A DNA stretch of 64,000 bases from Methanofollis tationis (GTDB taxonomy: Archaea > Halobacteriota > Methanomicrobia > Methanomicrobiales > Methanofollaceae): positions 1 through 64,000 of the forward strand of contig NZ_JABXWR010000001.1 in the NCBI RefSeq assembly GCF_013377755.1, given 5' to 3'. Under the pieces are notes generated by a model. The model made no database searches. It saw only the letters and a program-made list of their open reading frames with translations, and had not been told where the DNA came from. Position numbers and translations under genes: made by a program. Within the stretch, counting starts at the first letter, position 1. Every line of letters starts with the position of its first letter. Of this stretch, positions 33,622-42,613 are shown piece by piece.

Positions 33622-34900
33622 GCGGGCAGGTCATGCAGTGCGCCCCGCCGTAGCCGCCGGTCGCATTTTTAAGGCTGACCGGCGTCATCTCAAGCCCCTC
33701 GGCATATACTTCCCTCTTATACGGGAAAAATTCCGCTTCTGCCCTCAGGCGTCGGTAATCGGCCTCGGCCTGCGCGAGCAGGGCGGCGTACATGCCGGGC
33801 TGCACCGCCTCCTTTTCTTTGAGCCTCGCCAGCATCATGGGAGCGATCTGCCCGGTGTCCACGGCGACCGCCTCATGATCCCTGACGCAGAGAAAATTTG
33901 AGGCATAACAGAGCTGTTCGAGGGTCGTGACCGGTATAATCGAATACCCTTTCTCCCCCAGATACCCGGCGAGGGTGGTCTGCGCTCCGTCTTCTGGACG
34001 GTATCTCTCGCCCTCGCGGACGAAGACCTCGACCCGGGCGCGGTCGAGGAGGGCCGGGTTGCCCACGGCGACGCCGTCGCCTGCGATGTTGAAATAGGTG
34101 TCGAGGTGCATGCTCACCATATAGTCCCGGCCCCTGATCAGGGGATGAAGGGGTTCATGGACGACGGCGACCTCGTCGAACCCCATGCCCCCCATCAGTG
34201 CGGCAATGCCCCTCATATCGGTGCGGACACCACAGCCGACGAGGGCGAAATCTCCTGCAGGGATAACGTCCCCGCCCTCCATCTTTCCCTCCGACACCTG
34301 TGCGACCGGGTCGGCGCCGAGTGCAGAGAGGGCGAGGTGCGTCATCTCGACCTCCATCCGGCGCTCCCGCGTCGCCATCCGGCCGGTCACCATCCCCAGA
34401 TCGGTGCAGACCTGCTGATCGCGCATGAAATAGAGGTTGTGCATCGTTTCTGTGAGGGCGGTGCCCCCGTTCCTGCCCTGCGCCCCGAGTATGGCGATCG
34501 AGAGGAGATGGGCACTGTCCCGCGCCGAAGGACGGGGATCGGCCTCCGGGTTCAGGCGTTCGGCCGAGGCTTCGAGCGCACTCCTGATCCCGGACATTTC
34601 TTCCGCCCCGTCGAGGATGCTTTTTTGGAGACGGTGGACCCTGACCCCGAAATCCTCGTGCAGCACCTCACAGAGCCGCCGGTGCTCCCGCTGCGCTGCC
34701 CCGAGATCAAAAAAACGCTCGTAAAGGTGGTTTTTTGGAGACAGGAGGGCGAAAAAAACCTCTAACCCGGGCTCATGAACGAGCACCTCCCGCAACCGGT
34801 GCCATTCAGCCTTTGCCCCTGCCTGCATATCCAGAAGGGTGTGTTCTTGTATCTTCAAACTAACCCGGACGCCCTCCGGCAGAAATATCGATCCTTTCAT
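33611..34900 (-). CDS. arcA: Arginine deiminase
   Basis: The 429-residue guanidino-modifying enzyme hydrolyses arginine to citrulline and ammonia. The catalytic set is visible: LYFMRDQQ (Asp), EGGDVIP (Glu), MHLDTYFNI (His/Asp), and the nucleophile Cys near the C terminus in GGAHCMTCPLRR. Together with arcC and an ornithine carbamoyltransferase that must be encoded elsewhere, it would yield ATP from arginine. It is divergent from cas1, 66 bases away. The opposite strand arrangement with arcC means they are not one operon. Confidence 0.94.
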   Translation of the reverse strand: MKGSIFLPEGVRVSLKIQEHTLLDMQAGAKAEWHRLREVLVHEPGLEVFFALLSPKNHLYERFFDLGAAQREHRRLCEVLHEDFGVRVHRLQKSILDGAEEMSGIRSALEASAERLNPEADPRPSARDSAHLLSIAILGAQGRNGGTALTETMHNLYFMRDQQVCTDLGMVTGRMATRERRMEVEMTHLALSALGADPVAQVSEGKMEGGDVIPAGDFALVGCGVRTDMRGIAALMGGMGFDEVAVVHEPLHPLIRGRDYMVSMHLDTYFNIAGDGVAVGNPALLDRARVEVFVREGERYRPEDGAQTTLAGYLGEKGYSIIPVTTLEQLCYASNFLCVRDHEAVAVDTGQIAPMMLARLKEKEAVQPGMYAALLAQAEADYRRLRAEAEFFPYKREVYAEGLEMTPVSLKNATGGYGGAHCMTCPLRR

Positions 34901-34966
34901 CTATGGGAAAATGCCAGATATGATAGATCAACCGCCGAAACCCGGCGCTGACAGTGTAGTTTAACC

Positions 34967-35902
34967 ATGACCGAACATCTGCGTGAATGGGTGACGGTCG
35001 CCGGTTCTGGTGGGCACATCAGGGCGACCAGGAATACCCTCACGGTCCTGAAGGGAGCGGGTGAGGAGCGCTATGATATCGGCAGGGTCGGTCACCTCAT
35101 CATCGTCGGCGGGCATACCATCCACACCTCCGCTGTCGTCGCCCTCGTCAGGGCCGGAGCAACCATATCATTTTTTGACGCCGACGGGTTCCCGGCCGGC
35201 CAGATCAATCCGCCCCACCCGCAGGACGCTGAAACGATCAGGGCCGCCCAGCAGAAGGTATCGGGTCACTCTGTCGCCCTGATCTTTGCTCAGGCCGGGA
35301 TCGACGCGCGTATCCTTGCGATCGAGCGTTACGGCAACGCTCACGGGTGGGATCTCCTGTACGAAGGAGAACTCGAGCTCCTCCACCGGTCGCGCGAGGA
35401 ACTGCCCTTTCTTATCAGGATGGAGGAGGTCCGCCGGCTTCACAAACTGGTCAGTGACATGTATTACGAGATCATGGCGCGCACCATCCCGGCAGAACTC
35501 GGGTTCAGGCGGCGGGGGAGGAGACCCCATATCGATCCGGTCAATGCCATGCTCTCGTTCGGCTACGCCGTTCTCTATGGTTCGGCAGACGTAGCGCTCT
35601 CGGCCGCAGGACTGGACCCGGATTCCGGCACCCTGCACGAGGGGGCCGGGGGCCTGATCTACGATATCATCGACGGGTTCAAACCATCAATGATCGATCA
35701 AACCGTCTTCTCCCTTGCGCGGGGTGGGATCTCTGCCTGCGACTACGATACCGGCGATCGGCGCTGCTACCTTTCTGAGAATCTTATACAAAACCTGCTC
35801 GGCGGCATCCGCCGCACCCTTGACGACGGTCCGATTAATACCGTGGTGCGCGACTATGCCTGCGCCCTCCTCTCAGGAACAGAATTTTCGCCGGTCTACT
35901 GA
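34967..35902 (+). CDS. cas1: Stand-alone Cas1 integrase
   Basis: This 311-residue protein is a full-length Cas1 by its C-terminal helical domain: RGRRPHIDPVNAMLSFGYAV followed by GLDPDSGTLHE and IYDIIDGFKPSMIDQ. The metal-binding catalytic residues are retained as Glu168 (in YYEIMAR), His224 (TLHEG) and Asp233 (IYDIID). The N-terminal beta domain carries LIIVGGHTIHTSAVVAL. Cas1 inserts new spacers into CRISPR arrays with Cas2. Here no cas2 or other cas gene is adjacent: arginine deiminase lies on one side, acylphosphatase on the other with a 7-base overlap. Stand-alone cas1 genes are known in some methanogens, with unclear roles. It is not within an obvious casposon, as no family B polymerase gene is near. 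Confidence 0.92.
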   Translation: MTEHLREWVTVAGSGGHIRATRNTLTVLKGAGEERYDIGRVGHLIIVGGHTIHTSAVVALVRAGATISFFDADGFPAGQINPPHPQDAETIRAAQQKVSGHSVALIFAQAGIDARILAIERYGNAHGWDLLYEGELELLHRSREELPFLIRMEEVRRLHKLVSDMYYEIMARTIPAELGFRRRGRRPHIDPVNAMLSFGYAVLYGSADVALSAAGLDPDSGTLHEGAGGLIYDIIDGFKPSMIDQTVFSLARGGISACDYDTGDRRCYLSENLIQNLLGGIRRTLDDGPINTVVRDYACALLSGTEFSPVY

Positions 35903-36174
35903 TCGGCATCCCGGCAGATGCTGAACTCGGTGTACCTGGAGAGCGGAAGGTCCTCGACCTCCAGGTCCCGTATCACCACCCTTGGACAGGTATAGATCAT
36001 CCCCAGGAACTTTTCCAGCACCGCATCATCTCCGGTGGCGTCGATCTCGACGGTGCCGTTCTGGAGGTTCCGCACCGCCCCCCCGATCCCCAGGGTCGTG
36101 GCGATCTTTCTGGTGCAGGCCCGAAAGCCGACGTGCTGGACCTTCCCGGTGACCCGCACCCTGATCGTCTTCAT
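35896..36174 (-). CDS. acyP: Acylphosphatase
   Basis: The 92-residue enzyme hydrolyses acyl phosphates such as carbamoyl or acetyl phosphate. It shows RVTGKVQHVGFRACTRKIA near the N terminus, with the catalytic Arg in VGFR, and GGAVRNLQNGTVEI, with the catalytic Asn. Its start overlaps the stop of the long helical-repeat gene (four bases), so the two are co-transcribed. Its nearness to carbamate kinase is suggestive because carbamoyl phosphate is a possible substrate, but this may be chance. Confidence 0.93.
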   Translation of the reverse strand: MKTIRVRVTGKVQHVGFRACTRKIATTLGIGGAVRNLQNGTVEIDATGDDAVLEKFLGMIYTCPRVVIRDLEVEDLPLSRYTEFSICRDADQ

Positions 36175-39100
36175 ACTCTCCCTTCCTGCATCACCCGCAT
36201 GACAACGTCAAGCTCGTTGAATACTTCGTCGCGCAGATCGTCCTGCCTGATATTTGTAGCGGCGTTCACCGCCATTCCGATGATGTCTCTGCTCTTTTTC
36301 TTTTCCCCGATGCTCTGGAGGGAGAGCGCCAGGTCGCAGAGGACATAGACCCTTCTGGAGAGGGGCCTGATGATGCTCGCCTCGTCGAGGCCGAGGAGGA
36401 GGATGTTGTCTGCCGCCCGTTCGCGTCCGGCATCCCTGAAATGCAGGAATAATTCAAAGCAGTAGCGCGCGCGCTGCGCCCGGTCGGAAACCCCTTCTAT
36501 AAGATATTCGAGGGAGGAGATGTCAGGGTGGGCGGAGCCTGCGGCGAGCACCTCCTCTGCCGCTTCCATGAGGCGCCTGAACGCCGGATCCTCGACCTGT
36601 TCAACGGTGCTGATCCCGATCTCCCCGAAGGTCCTTATTCTGAGGATCTCGTCCTCAATGCTCCTGACGACCTCGATTCCCTTCTTTCTATAGGCCTCGT
36701 TCTTTTCTGTGGCGGCCAGCATCAGGTACATCTGGCAGATGCCCTTCTTCACCAGGGCAGAGACAACCGGGATATGTATGTCCGCCGTCAGGGCATCGGC
36801 CTCGACGAGAAGCCGCTCCGCGTCGCCCTTCTCGCCCGACCTCACCGCGATCGGGACAACCGAGAGGAGCATCGACGCCCGGTCGTAGGGGAGAGGAATG
36901 GCGTCGATACCGGCGTAGATGCTTTCCATGACATTTTTTGCCCTGTCGCCCTGGGCAACAAGGGTGAAGGCGGAGATGAGAGCGTTCACGTAATCGGTCG
37001 GATCGTCGATCGCCTCTATCAGTCCGGTGACCGCCGCAATGTTCTCCTCTCGCGGCTCGATGGCGTGGAGGCTTACCAGGGAGAAGACCAGATGTTTCCG
37101 CACGATCCCTCCCATCTCCGGGTCAACCGCCGGCAGAAGGGCCATCGCTTCCTGGAAACAGTCATATGCCTCCTCCGGGTCAACCTTCGCCATGAGCCCT
37201 GCGATGTCTGAGAGGATCAGGGCTTTTTCGTGGGCTACCGTCAGTTCTCCGACACCCTCATGGATCTCCCTGAGGACGCTCCAGCCCCGTTCGAGATCAT
37301 GTACCCTGAGGTAGCCCTCGGCGAGCGTGCACATCCCTGAATATCTGGTATAGGGGTTTGCGATCTGGAGGAGGAGCGACTTCGTCAGGTCCATGACATC
37401 GGGCGAACCGCTGGCATGCTCGAGGCGCTGGAGCAGAAACGCCATCATCTCGTACGGATCGGTGGAGGCGAGATCGTCGATGTACGGCTCGAACTCGGCG
37501 GCGATCCGCGCCACCATGGCGTCCCGCTCGACCTGGCTCCTGATCTCCAGGACAAACATCACGAGGGGTATGGCGTAGTAGGGGTTTCTGGTGCTGGACA
37601 GATATTCTGTGATGATGTCAATGCCGCGGGCGATTCGTATGGAGTAGCGCCGTTCAGTCACGGTATCGCCGAGGATCTTGTTCGCCCGTCTGAACACCGC
37701 AATTCTGTTCTCCAGCAGGTTTCTGCTCTCTGCCGTGAGCGGTTCCTGCATCATCAGGCATCCTACTCTGATCAGCCCTTCAATGATCAGTTCGTTGAGC
37801 TGCTGCCGGAGGGAGGGGTCGTCGATATCGCCGGCCACTTCATAGGCGTTTTCCAGGGCGTGGGGCGCCATCCTGTTGATGCCGTACTTCACCATCCCTT
37901 TGACGATGTTTCCGGTGGTGTAGAGGCCGAATTCTTTTTCGAGCAGGGGATCGGTCCAGCCCCGCATGCGTTTCAGGAGCGTGAGATCGCCCTGGGAGAC
38001 GGCAAGGTCGGCGGCGCGGTCGATGACGCTGCAGAGCGCCTCAGACCTGATCTTCTGCACCCTGATCTCACACGTGAGACCGACGGCCCTCTGGAGGTAG
38101 TCCCGGTTCTGGTGAGAGACGCCGAAATCCGACATGTTTGCAACGATCCGGGAGACGGCCGCACCGCTGATCTCGCGGTTGCTGATCTGGCGGGCGATCT
38201 CCACCAGGTAGGACGGGTCCAGCGAATCGATGAATTTTCGTTCGATCAGGAGATCGATCGCCAGGAGCAGTTGATCGTCGCGGTGGCGGTGGAGGCCGGC
38301 GAGGGCGACGATTGAGGAGATGTGGTGGATGATCTCACCGAAACTGGTGTTTCTGGCGATGTCTGTAATGCTCCGCTGGATCAGGCTTTCTTTCGTCTCG
38401 GTGTCCATCAGTGCGAAGACCCGGTCCCTGATCTGGTCGACCCGGTCCCTCAGCACCCCTGCACTGACGAGCATGACCGAGGTGTCCCAGAACTGCGTTC
38501 CGGTCTGGATGATCTCTGAGAACGAGGTGATCTTCCCGAAGATATCGACGGCGTGAGAAAATGCCCCGCGGTTGAGCATGGTCTGGACAAGCTGGAGGTA
38601 GACGGCAAATGCACGCGGCCCTGAAACCGCCTCTTCGATCAGAGGGACGATATCGAGGAGGAACTTTGCCTCGCCGGTCCGCTCGACCACTGCCGTACCG
38701 GCCCTGACGATCTCTTTGATCTGGACCTCGTCCTCGGGTCTGAGGCGGGTGTTGAACCTGAGCGCAGCCTCGAGAAAATAGGGATCACCGTTTCGTTCTG
38801 CAGCCTGGAGAAGTTCGCCGATGATCGCCTGCAGGGTGAAGGGATAGGTCTTCTCCACGCCTTCGAGCATGGCGATCGCCGCCCCCTTGTCGCTGGCCCG
38901 GCTGATCATCTCGCCGGTGAGGGCGGCTGCAACCTCTGAGAGTTGCGTCTCAGGCAGGTGTTCGAGCGTTTTTAAGACTGCAGGGATGTCTGAGACCTGC
39001 GTGCTCAGCGGAGACTTCCATACCTGTGCCACGATGACGTTGATCGACGCGATACGTCGGATCTTCTGTTTGATCTCTGCAGCGTTCTCCAGCGCAAGAA

Positions 39101-39776
39101 TGATGGTGGGAAAATCCCGTTTTGCGACACCGATCCGTCCTATTGCCCTGGTGACCTCGCTCTGCAGCAGGGAGCGCTTTGAAATATCTCCAATCCCCTC
39201 GATAAGCCTGAGGGCCTCGGTGAGAAGGGATGTGTCCCTGATGGTGATGCTCCAGACGATATGGAGCGGGACGATGTCCATCAGTATGGCCGACCGGTAT
39301 TTCCGGAAACTGATCTGGTGGAAGACCTCCATCCCGGCATCGATCAGTTCGGCCTCTGCCCGGTCCACGCCGGCCTCGATGATCTCTTTTGTCACTTCGG
39401 AGAGGATCATCGACTGTGAACTTTTCCGGTCGAGCGATCCGGAGAGGTCGTAGACCGCCTGGAGCCATGCCCGGTCTTTTGTATCGATAAAGATGCGCGA
39501 GGCGCGGCGTATGTGATCGTAGATCTCATCTTTTGGAAGGACTGCAGGCAGTTTTGTCAGTTCAGGATGGTTTTCCCGAAACGCCATCTCGATGACCGTT
39601 GAGTGGATTGCCTCCAGCAGTTCTTTCTTTTCCTTTCTCTTCGATATCTGAGAAATGTCGTTCAGAAGCAGCTCAATTTCGCTTTGCTCCCCCCGCGCCA
39701 CCACTGTTTGTATTTTCTTTAAAATATCGGCTTCAGTTTCTGGCAAGGTTTTTCCTACCAGAATATAATATAGCAA
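36171..39776 (-). CDS. Giant alpha-helical repeat (TPR/HEAT-like) protein
   Basis: This is an intracellular protein of up to 1,201 residues with no signal peptide, membrane span or enzymatic motif. It is almost wholly predicted helical, made of degenerate 35-45-residue units of the type found in TPR/HEAT solenoids (for example EKALILSDIAGLMAKVDPEE, AYDCFQEAMALLPAVDPEMG). Solenoids of this kind serve as protein-binding scaffolds. The coordinate given uses a TTG that overlaps a TATA-like stretch (ATATTATATT), so the true start may be the TTG at 39746, preceded by TAGG. Its only close partner is acylphosphatase. I do not know the function. Confidence 0.8.
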   Translation of the reverse strand: MLYYILVGKTLPETEADILKKIQTVVARGEQSEIELLLNDISQISKRKEKKELLEAIHSTVIEMAFRENHPELTKLPAVLPKDEIYDHIRRASRIFIDTKDRAWLQAVYDLSGSLDRKSSQSMILSEVTKEIIEAGVDRAEAELIDAGMEVFHQISFRKYRSAILMDIVPLHIVWSITIRDTSLLTEALRLIEGIGDISKRSLLQSEVTRAIGRIGVAKRDFPTIILALENAAEIKQKIRRIASINVIVAQVWKSPLSTQVSDIPAVLKTLEHLPETQLSEVAAALTGEMISRASDKGAAIAMLEGVEKTYPFTLQAIIGELLQAAERNGDPYFLEAALRFNTRLRPEDEVQIKEIVRAGTAVVERTGEAKFLLDIVPLIEEAVSGPRAFAVYLQLVQTMLNRGAFSHAVDIFGKITSFSEIIQTGTQFWDTSVMLVSAGVLRDRVDQIRDRVFALMDTETKESLIQRSITDIARNTSFGEIIHHISSIVALAGLHRHRDDQLLLAIDLLIERKFIDSLDPSYLVEIARQISNREISGAAVSRIVANMSDFGVSHQNRDYLQRAVGLTCEIRVQKIRSEALCSVIDRAADLAVSQGDLTLLKRMRGWTDPLLEKEFGLYTTGNIVKGMVKYGINRMAPHALENAYEVAGDIDDPSLRQQLNELIIEGLIRVGCLMMQEPLTAESRNLLENRIAVFRRANKILGDTVTERRYSIRIARGIDIITEYLSSTRNPYYAIPLVMFVLEIRSQVERDAMVARIAAEFEPYIDDLASTDPYEMMAFLLQRLEHASGSPDVMDLTKSLLLQIANPYTRYSGMCTLAEGYLRVHDLERGWSVLREIHEGVGELTVAHEKALILSDIAGLMAKVDPEEAYDCFQEAMALLPAVDPEMGGIVRKHLVFSLVSLHAIEPREENIAAVTGLIEAIDDPTDYVNALISAFTLVAQGDRAKNVMESIYAGIDAIPLPYDRASMLLSVVPIAVRSGEKGDAERLLVEADALTADIHIPVVSALVKKGICQMYLMLAATEKNEAYRKKGIEVVRSIEDEILRIRTFGEIGISTVEQVEDPAFRRLMEAAEEVLAAGSAHPDISSLEYLIEGVSDRAQRARYCFELFLHFRDAGRERAADNILLLGLDEASIIRPLSRRVYVLCDLALSLQSIGEKKKSRDIIGMAVNAATNIRQDDLRDEVFNELDVVMRVMQEGRV

Positions 39777-39945
39777 TAGTTAAAAAAGTTTCTCTATGGT
39801 GTCTCAGAATATTCTATAAGATAAAATGAATTGAAGGTATTTATATCAATTGAACGGGTTTGGTCAGGGCAATAGGGGAGAGGCCCCTGAAGAGGGCTTT
39901 AATATCCAAAAATAGAGATAAAAATAATTATTGGTTATTTTACTT
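39777..39945. other. AT-rich spacer upstream of the helical-repeat gene
   Basis: This 169-base intergenic stretch is markedly AT-rich. It holds promoter-like sequence for the leftward solenoid gene and the 3' end of the mutase transcript. No gene is seen. Confidence 0.4.
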
Positions 39946-41322
39946 CTAACGGGCGATATCCGGGGCCGATTCTTTGATCTCTGCCATGATGTCGGCAAAG
40001 AATGCGGTGCCGGTTTTTTCATCTTCCGCCTCGACGATGACACGCATCATCGGTTCGGTTCCCGAGGGGCGGACGAGTGCCCAGGCCCCCTGCCGGTTGA
40101 TCCTGATGCCGTCCCGGCAGTCGATATCCTCTCCTGCATGCCGCCTCTTTAAGGAGGCGATGATATCTGCGGCATGTTCTGTCTTGATCTTCTCTTTGAT
40201 GATGTGGTAGGCCGGCATGGCGTCCAGGAGAGCGGCGAGAGGTGCGCCCGCCGCATGGAGCAGCCCGACCATCATCGCGGCGGTCATGCCGCCGTCGCGG
40301 CAGAACTGGTGCTCCGGGTAGATGAGTCCCCCGTTTCCTTCTCCCCCAAAGACGACCGGCTTTCCGGAGGCGATGAGTTTGCGCATCTGCCTGGCGACAT
40401 AGATGCTTCCGACCGGCGTGAACTCCACCGTGCACCCGTTTTCTTCTGCCACCGCCCCGGCGATCAGCGAGGTGGATACCGGGGTGACAACGAGCCCTTT
40501 TGTCTGTTTGCAGATGAAGCCTTCAACAAGGCCGAACTCCCTGTTTTCTTCGACATATCTGCCGAGGTTGTCGATGAACACTGCCCTGTCGGCGTCGCCG
40601 TCGTGGGCCACGCCGAAGGCGGCGCCGGTTTCCCTGACCATCTCGGCAAGGGGCGCAAGCCCTTCAGGGCTCGGTTCAGGGAGGCGGCCCGGGAACCGGC
40701 CGTCCATCTGACCGTTGATCGTGTGGACGGTGCAGCCCAGGCGCGCGAGGATCTGCGGGGTGGTCTGTGCCGCCGGGCCCGAACCGGGGTCGACCACGAC
40801 GGTCATGCCCTGCCCGATGCCGGGAGGGAAATGGCCCACGATGGCATCGATGTAGGCTTCCCTCAGGTTCGGCTCGCTCTTCTTCCCGCCGACCTCGTCC
40901 CATGGCACGGTTTTAAACGATCCCGAGAAGAGGATCTCTTCGAGGTGCAGCGTCTCTTCGTCTCCCATCTCGGTGCCGTCGGGCTCGATGATCTTGACGC
41001 CGTTGTACTCGGGGGGGTTGTGCGAGGCGGTGATCATTGCCCCCGCGTCGAACCCGCCCATCACGATATACTGCAGTGCTGGCGTGGGCAGGATGCCGCA
41101 GTCCACGACGTCGCATCCGGTCGCCATCAGCCCTGCCGAGACGGCGCATGCAAGGGCCTCGCCCGAGGTCCGTGTATCTCTCCCGATGGCGATCCGCCCT
41201 TTGCGCATTGTCCCGAGCGCTTTGCCGATCCGCATCGCAAGGTCCGGCGTCATGTCCTGGCCGATGACGCCCCTGACGCCGTTTGTTCCGAACAATCTTT
41301 TTTGTACTCGTTCGTCGCCCAT
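39946..41322 (-). CDS. glmM: Phosphoglucosamine mutase / phosphomannomutase family
   Basis: The 458-residue alpha-D-phosphohexomutase carries the active-site phosphoserine in MITASHNPPEYNGVKI, the metal-binding loop in VAHDGDADRAVF, the sugar-binding loop GGEGNGG, and the phosphate-binding end VRPSGTEPMMRVIVE. The start RLFGTNGVRG is typical of GlmM-like archaeal enzymes that interconvert glucosamine 6- and 1-phosphate or the mannose equivalents for glycan synthesis. It begins eight bases after the MobB-MoaE gene, in the same operon. Substrate choice cannot be told from motifs. Confidence 0.9.
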   Translation of the reverse strand: MGDERVQKRLFGTNGVRGVIGQDMTPDLAMRIGKALGTMRKGRIAIGRDTRTSGEALACAVSAGLMATGCDVVDCGILPTPALQYIVMGGFDAGAMITASHNPPEYNGVKIIEPDGTEMGDEETLHLEEILFSGSFKTVPWDEVGGKKSEPNLREAYIDAIVGHFPPGIGQGMTVVVDPGSGPAAQTTPQILARLGCTVHTINGQMDGRFPGRLPEPSPEGLAPLAEMVRETGAAFGVAHDGDADRAVFIDNLGRYVEENREFGLVEGFICKQTKGLVVTPVSTSLIAGAVAEENGCTVEFTPVGSIYVARQMRKLIASGKPVVFGGEGNGGLIYPEHQFCRDGGMTAAMMVGLLHAAGAPLAALLDAMPAYHIIKEKIKTEHAADIIASLKRRHAGEDIDCRDGIRINRQGAWALVRPSGTEPMMRVIVEAEDEKTGTAFFADIMAEIKESAPDIAR

Positions 41323-41330
41323 GGTCTTCC

Positions 41331-42086
41331 TCAGTGTTTATTGTGGGCTTCGCTCTTAAGCCGGTCGATTGCCCGGCTCATGGCCAGAAAGGCCTCCTGC
41401 CGGTGCTCTGCAAGGATTGCAAAGTAGGTGATATCCTCGCCGGCGTACAGTCGCCCTTTGCGGTGGTGGAAACGCGCGCCGATGACGCCGGGCGTCTCTG
41501 CGGCCTCGGCCTCGATCTCCCTGATCAGGGGATCGATCGAGGGGGAGAAGTCCATGTAATCGGTCCTCTCCTCGCCGGTGATCTCCCTGACGAGGCCGTT
41601 GAACGAGAGAATGCATCCTGCCCGCTCGGTCGGGCAGGAGCGCCGCAGTTCCCTGATGACGCCCTGCATCGTCTGGAACTCTTCGAACTCTTCGAGGTGT
41701 TCGATCACCTCTCCGGGCGTGGCCGGGTTTTTCAGGACGACCCCCTCTGTTTCGAGGTCGCCGATGACGACCCGCGGGAACGGAATCGTTTTGAACCCCT
41801 CGATGATGCAGTACCCGGTGCCGGCGTCGCAGAGTTCGGTCAGGACGGCGGTCAGTTCTGGCGCGCTGCTGATGGTCACCGCCTTTTCGTCGTCGATCCC
41901 GACCGATCGCCCGGCACCTGCCTCTGCGAACCTGGTGGTGTCCTTCCCCCCTTCGATCGCATATCTCTTATGGCCGAGGTGCTTGACGGCGGCGACGCTT
42001 CCCTTTGCTTTGAGTTCTCTGATCAGGTCCACGATGAACGTGGTCTTGCCGGTGTTGGACCGGCCAACGATCTGGATGATCTTCAT
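41331..42086 (-). CDS. MobB-MoaE fusion for molybdopterin cofactor synthesis
   Basis: The protein has 251 residues. Residues 1-125 are MobB-like, a P-loop GTP-binding adaptor (KIIQIVGRSNTGKTTFIVDL, then VKHLGHKRYAIEGGKDTTRFAEAG shown here in part). Residues about 135-251 are MoaE-like, the large subunit of molybdopterin synthase (CILSFNGLVREITGEERT, IGARFHHRKGRLYAGEDITY). MoaE adds sulfur to precursor Z with MoaD; MobB helps guanylate the cofactor. Methanogens need molybdo- or tungstopterin for formylmethanofuran and formate dehydrogenases. It overlaps the upstream DUF5806 gene by four bases. Confidence 0.88.
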   Translation of the reverse strand: MKIIQIVGRSNTGKTTFIVDLIRELKAKGSVAAVKHLGHKRYAIEGGKDTTRFAEAGAGRSVGIDDEKAVTISSAPELTAVLTELCDAGTGYCIIEGFKTIPFPRVVIGDLETEGVVLKNPATPGEVIEHLEEFEEFQTMQGVIRELRRSCPTERAGCILSFNGLVREITGEERTDYMDFSPSIDPLIREIEAEAAETPGVIGARFHHRKGRLYAGEDITYFAILAEHRQEAFLAMSRAIDRLKSEAHNKH

Positions 42087-42613
42087 TCTTTCTCACTTCC
42101 TGAATTTTTTATTCGCTCTTTGAGGATTTCAGCCGAAGAGCGCGAGACGTTCTTCATCACGGCGGCGACCCGATCTTCGAGGTCGATCTCCTCGTCGATC
42201 TCAAGGGCCGTCCCCTCGATCTCCATCAGGAACCGCGCAACTTCGCTCGACTCGAAGAGGATATCGTCGAGTTCTTCGGGCGTGAAAAAACCGCAGAGGG
42301 CGCCGTAGAAGAACGTCGCCCCTGCCATCTTCACCTTGTTCCGAAAGGCGTTGCGGGCCTGGTTCACTGCCTGCGGCGTGTAGGGCTCGGTCATGAACGG
42401 GACGAGCTCTGGCAGATGCGCCCCGATGAAGGTCATCTCGGCCCCGCTCGTGGTCTGGAAGTCGGCGCAGAGGCGGGCGATCGCCCACTCGCGCGCCGTG
42501 ATGTAGGTGTGTTTGCGGAGAAACTGGTTGACGCGGTGGTAGGTCGAGCCCTCGACCTTCCTGAACTTCCGGTATTTGTTGATCTCGTCGGAGCGGTCTG
42601 CCGGCTGTCCCAT
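42083..42613 (-). CDS. DUF5806 family protein
   Basis: The protein has 176 residues from the ATG of MGQPADRSD. The core RKFRKVEGSTYHRVNQFLRK, TYITAREWAIARLCADF and LPELVPFMTEPYTPQAVNQA matches an archaeal family of unknown function that I recognise as DUF5806. It is soluble, mostly helical, and heads an operon with MobB-MoaE and a sugar-phosphate mutase. The family is widespread in Methanomicrobia and Halobacteria; no role is known to me. Confidence 0.75.
   Translation of the reverse strand: MGQPADRSDEINKYRKFRKVEGSTYHRVNQFLRKHTYITAREWAIARLCADFQTTSGAEMTFIGAHLPELVPFMTEPYTPQAVNQARNAFRNKVKMAGATFFYGALCGFFTPEELDDILFESSEVARFLMEIEGTALEIDEEIDLEDRVAAVMKNVSRSSAEILKERIKNSGSEKE

Noticed and set aside
34000-40000. 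A casposon around the lone cas1
   Set aside because: There is no family B DNA polymerase gene, no matching terminal inverted repeats and no target duplication visible; neighbours are ordinary chromosomal genes.
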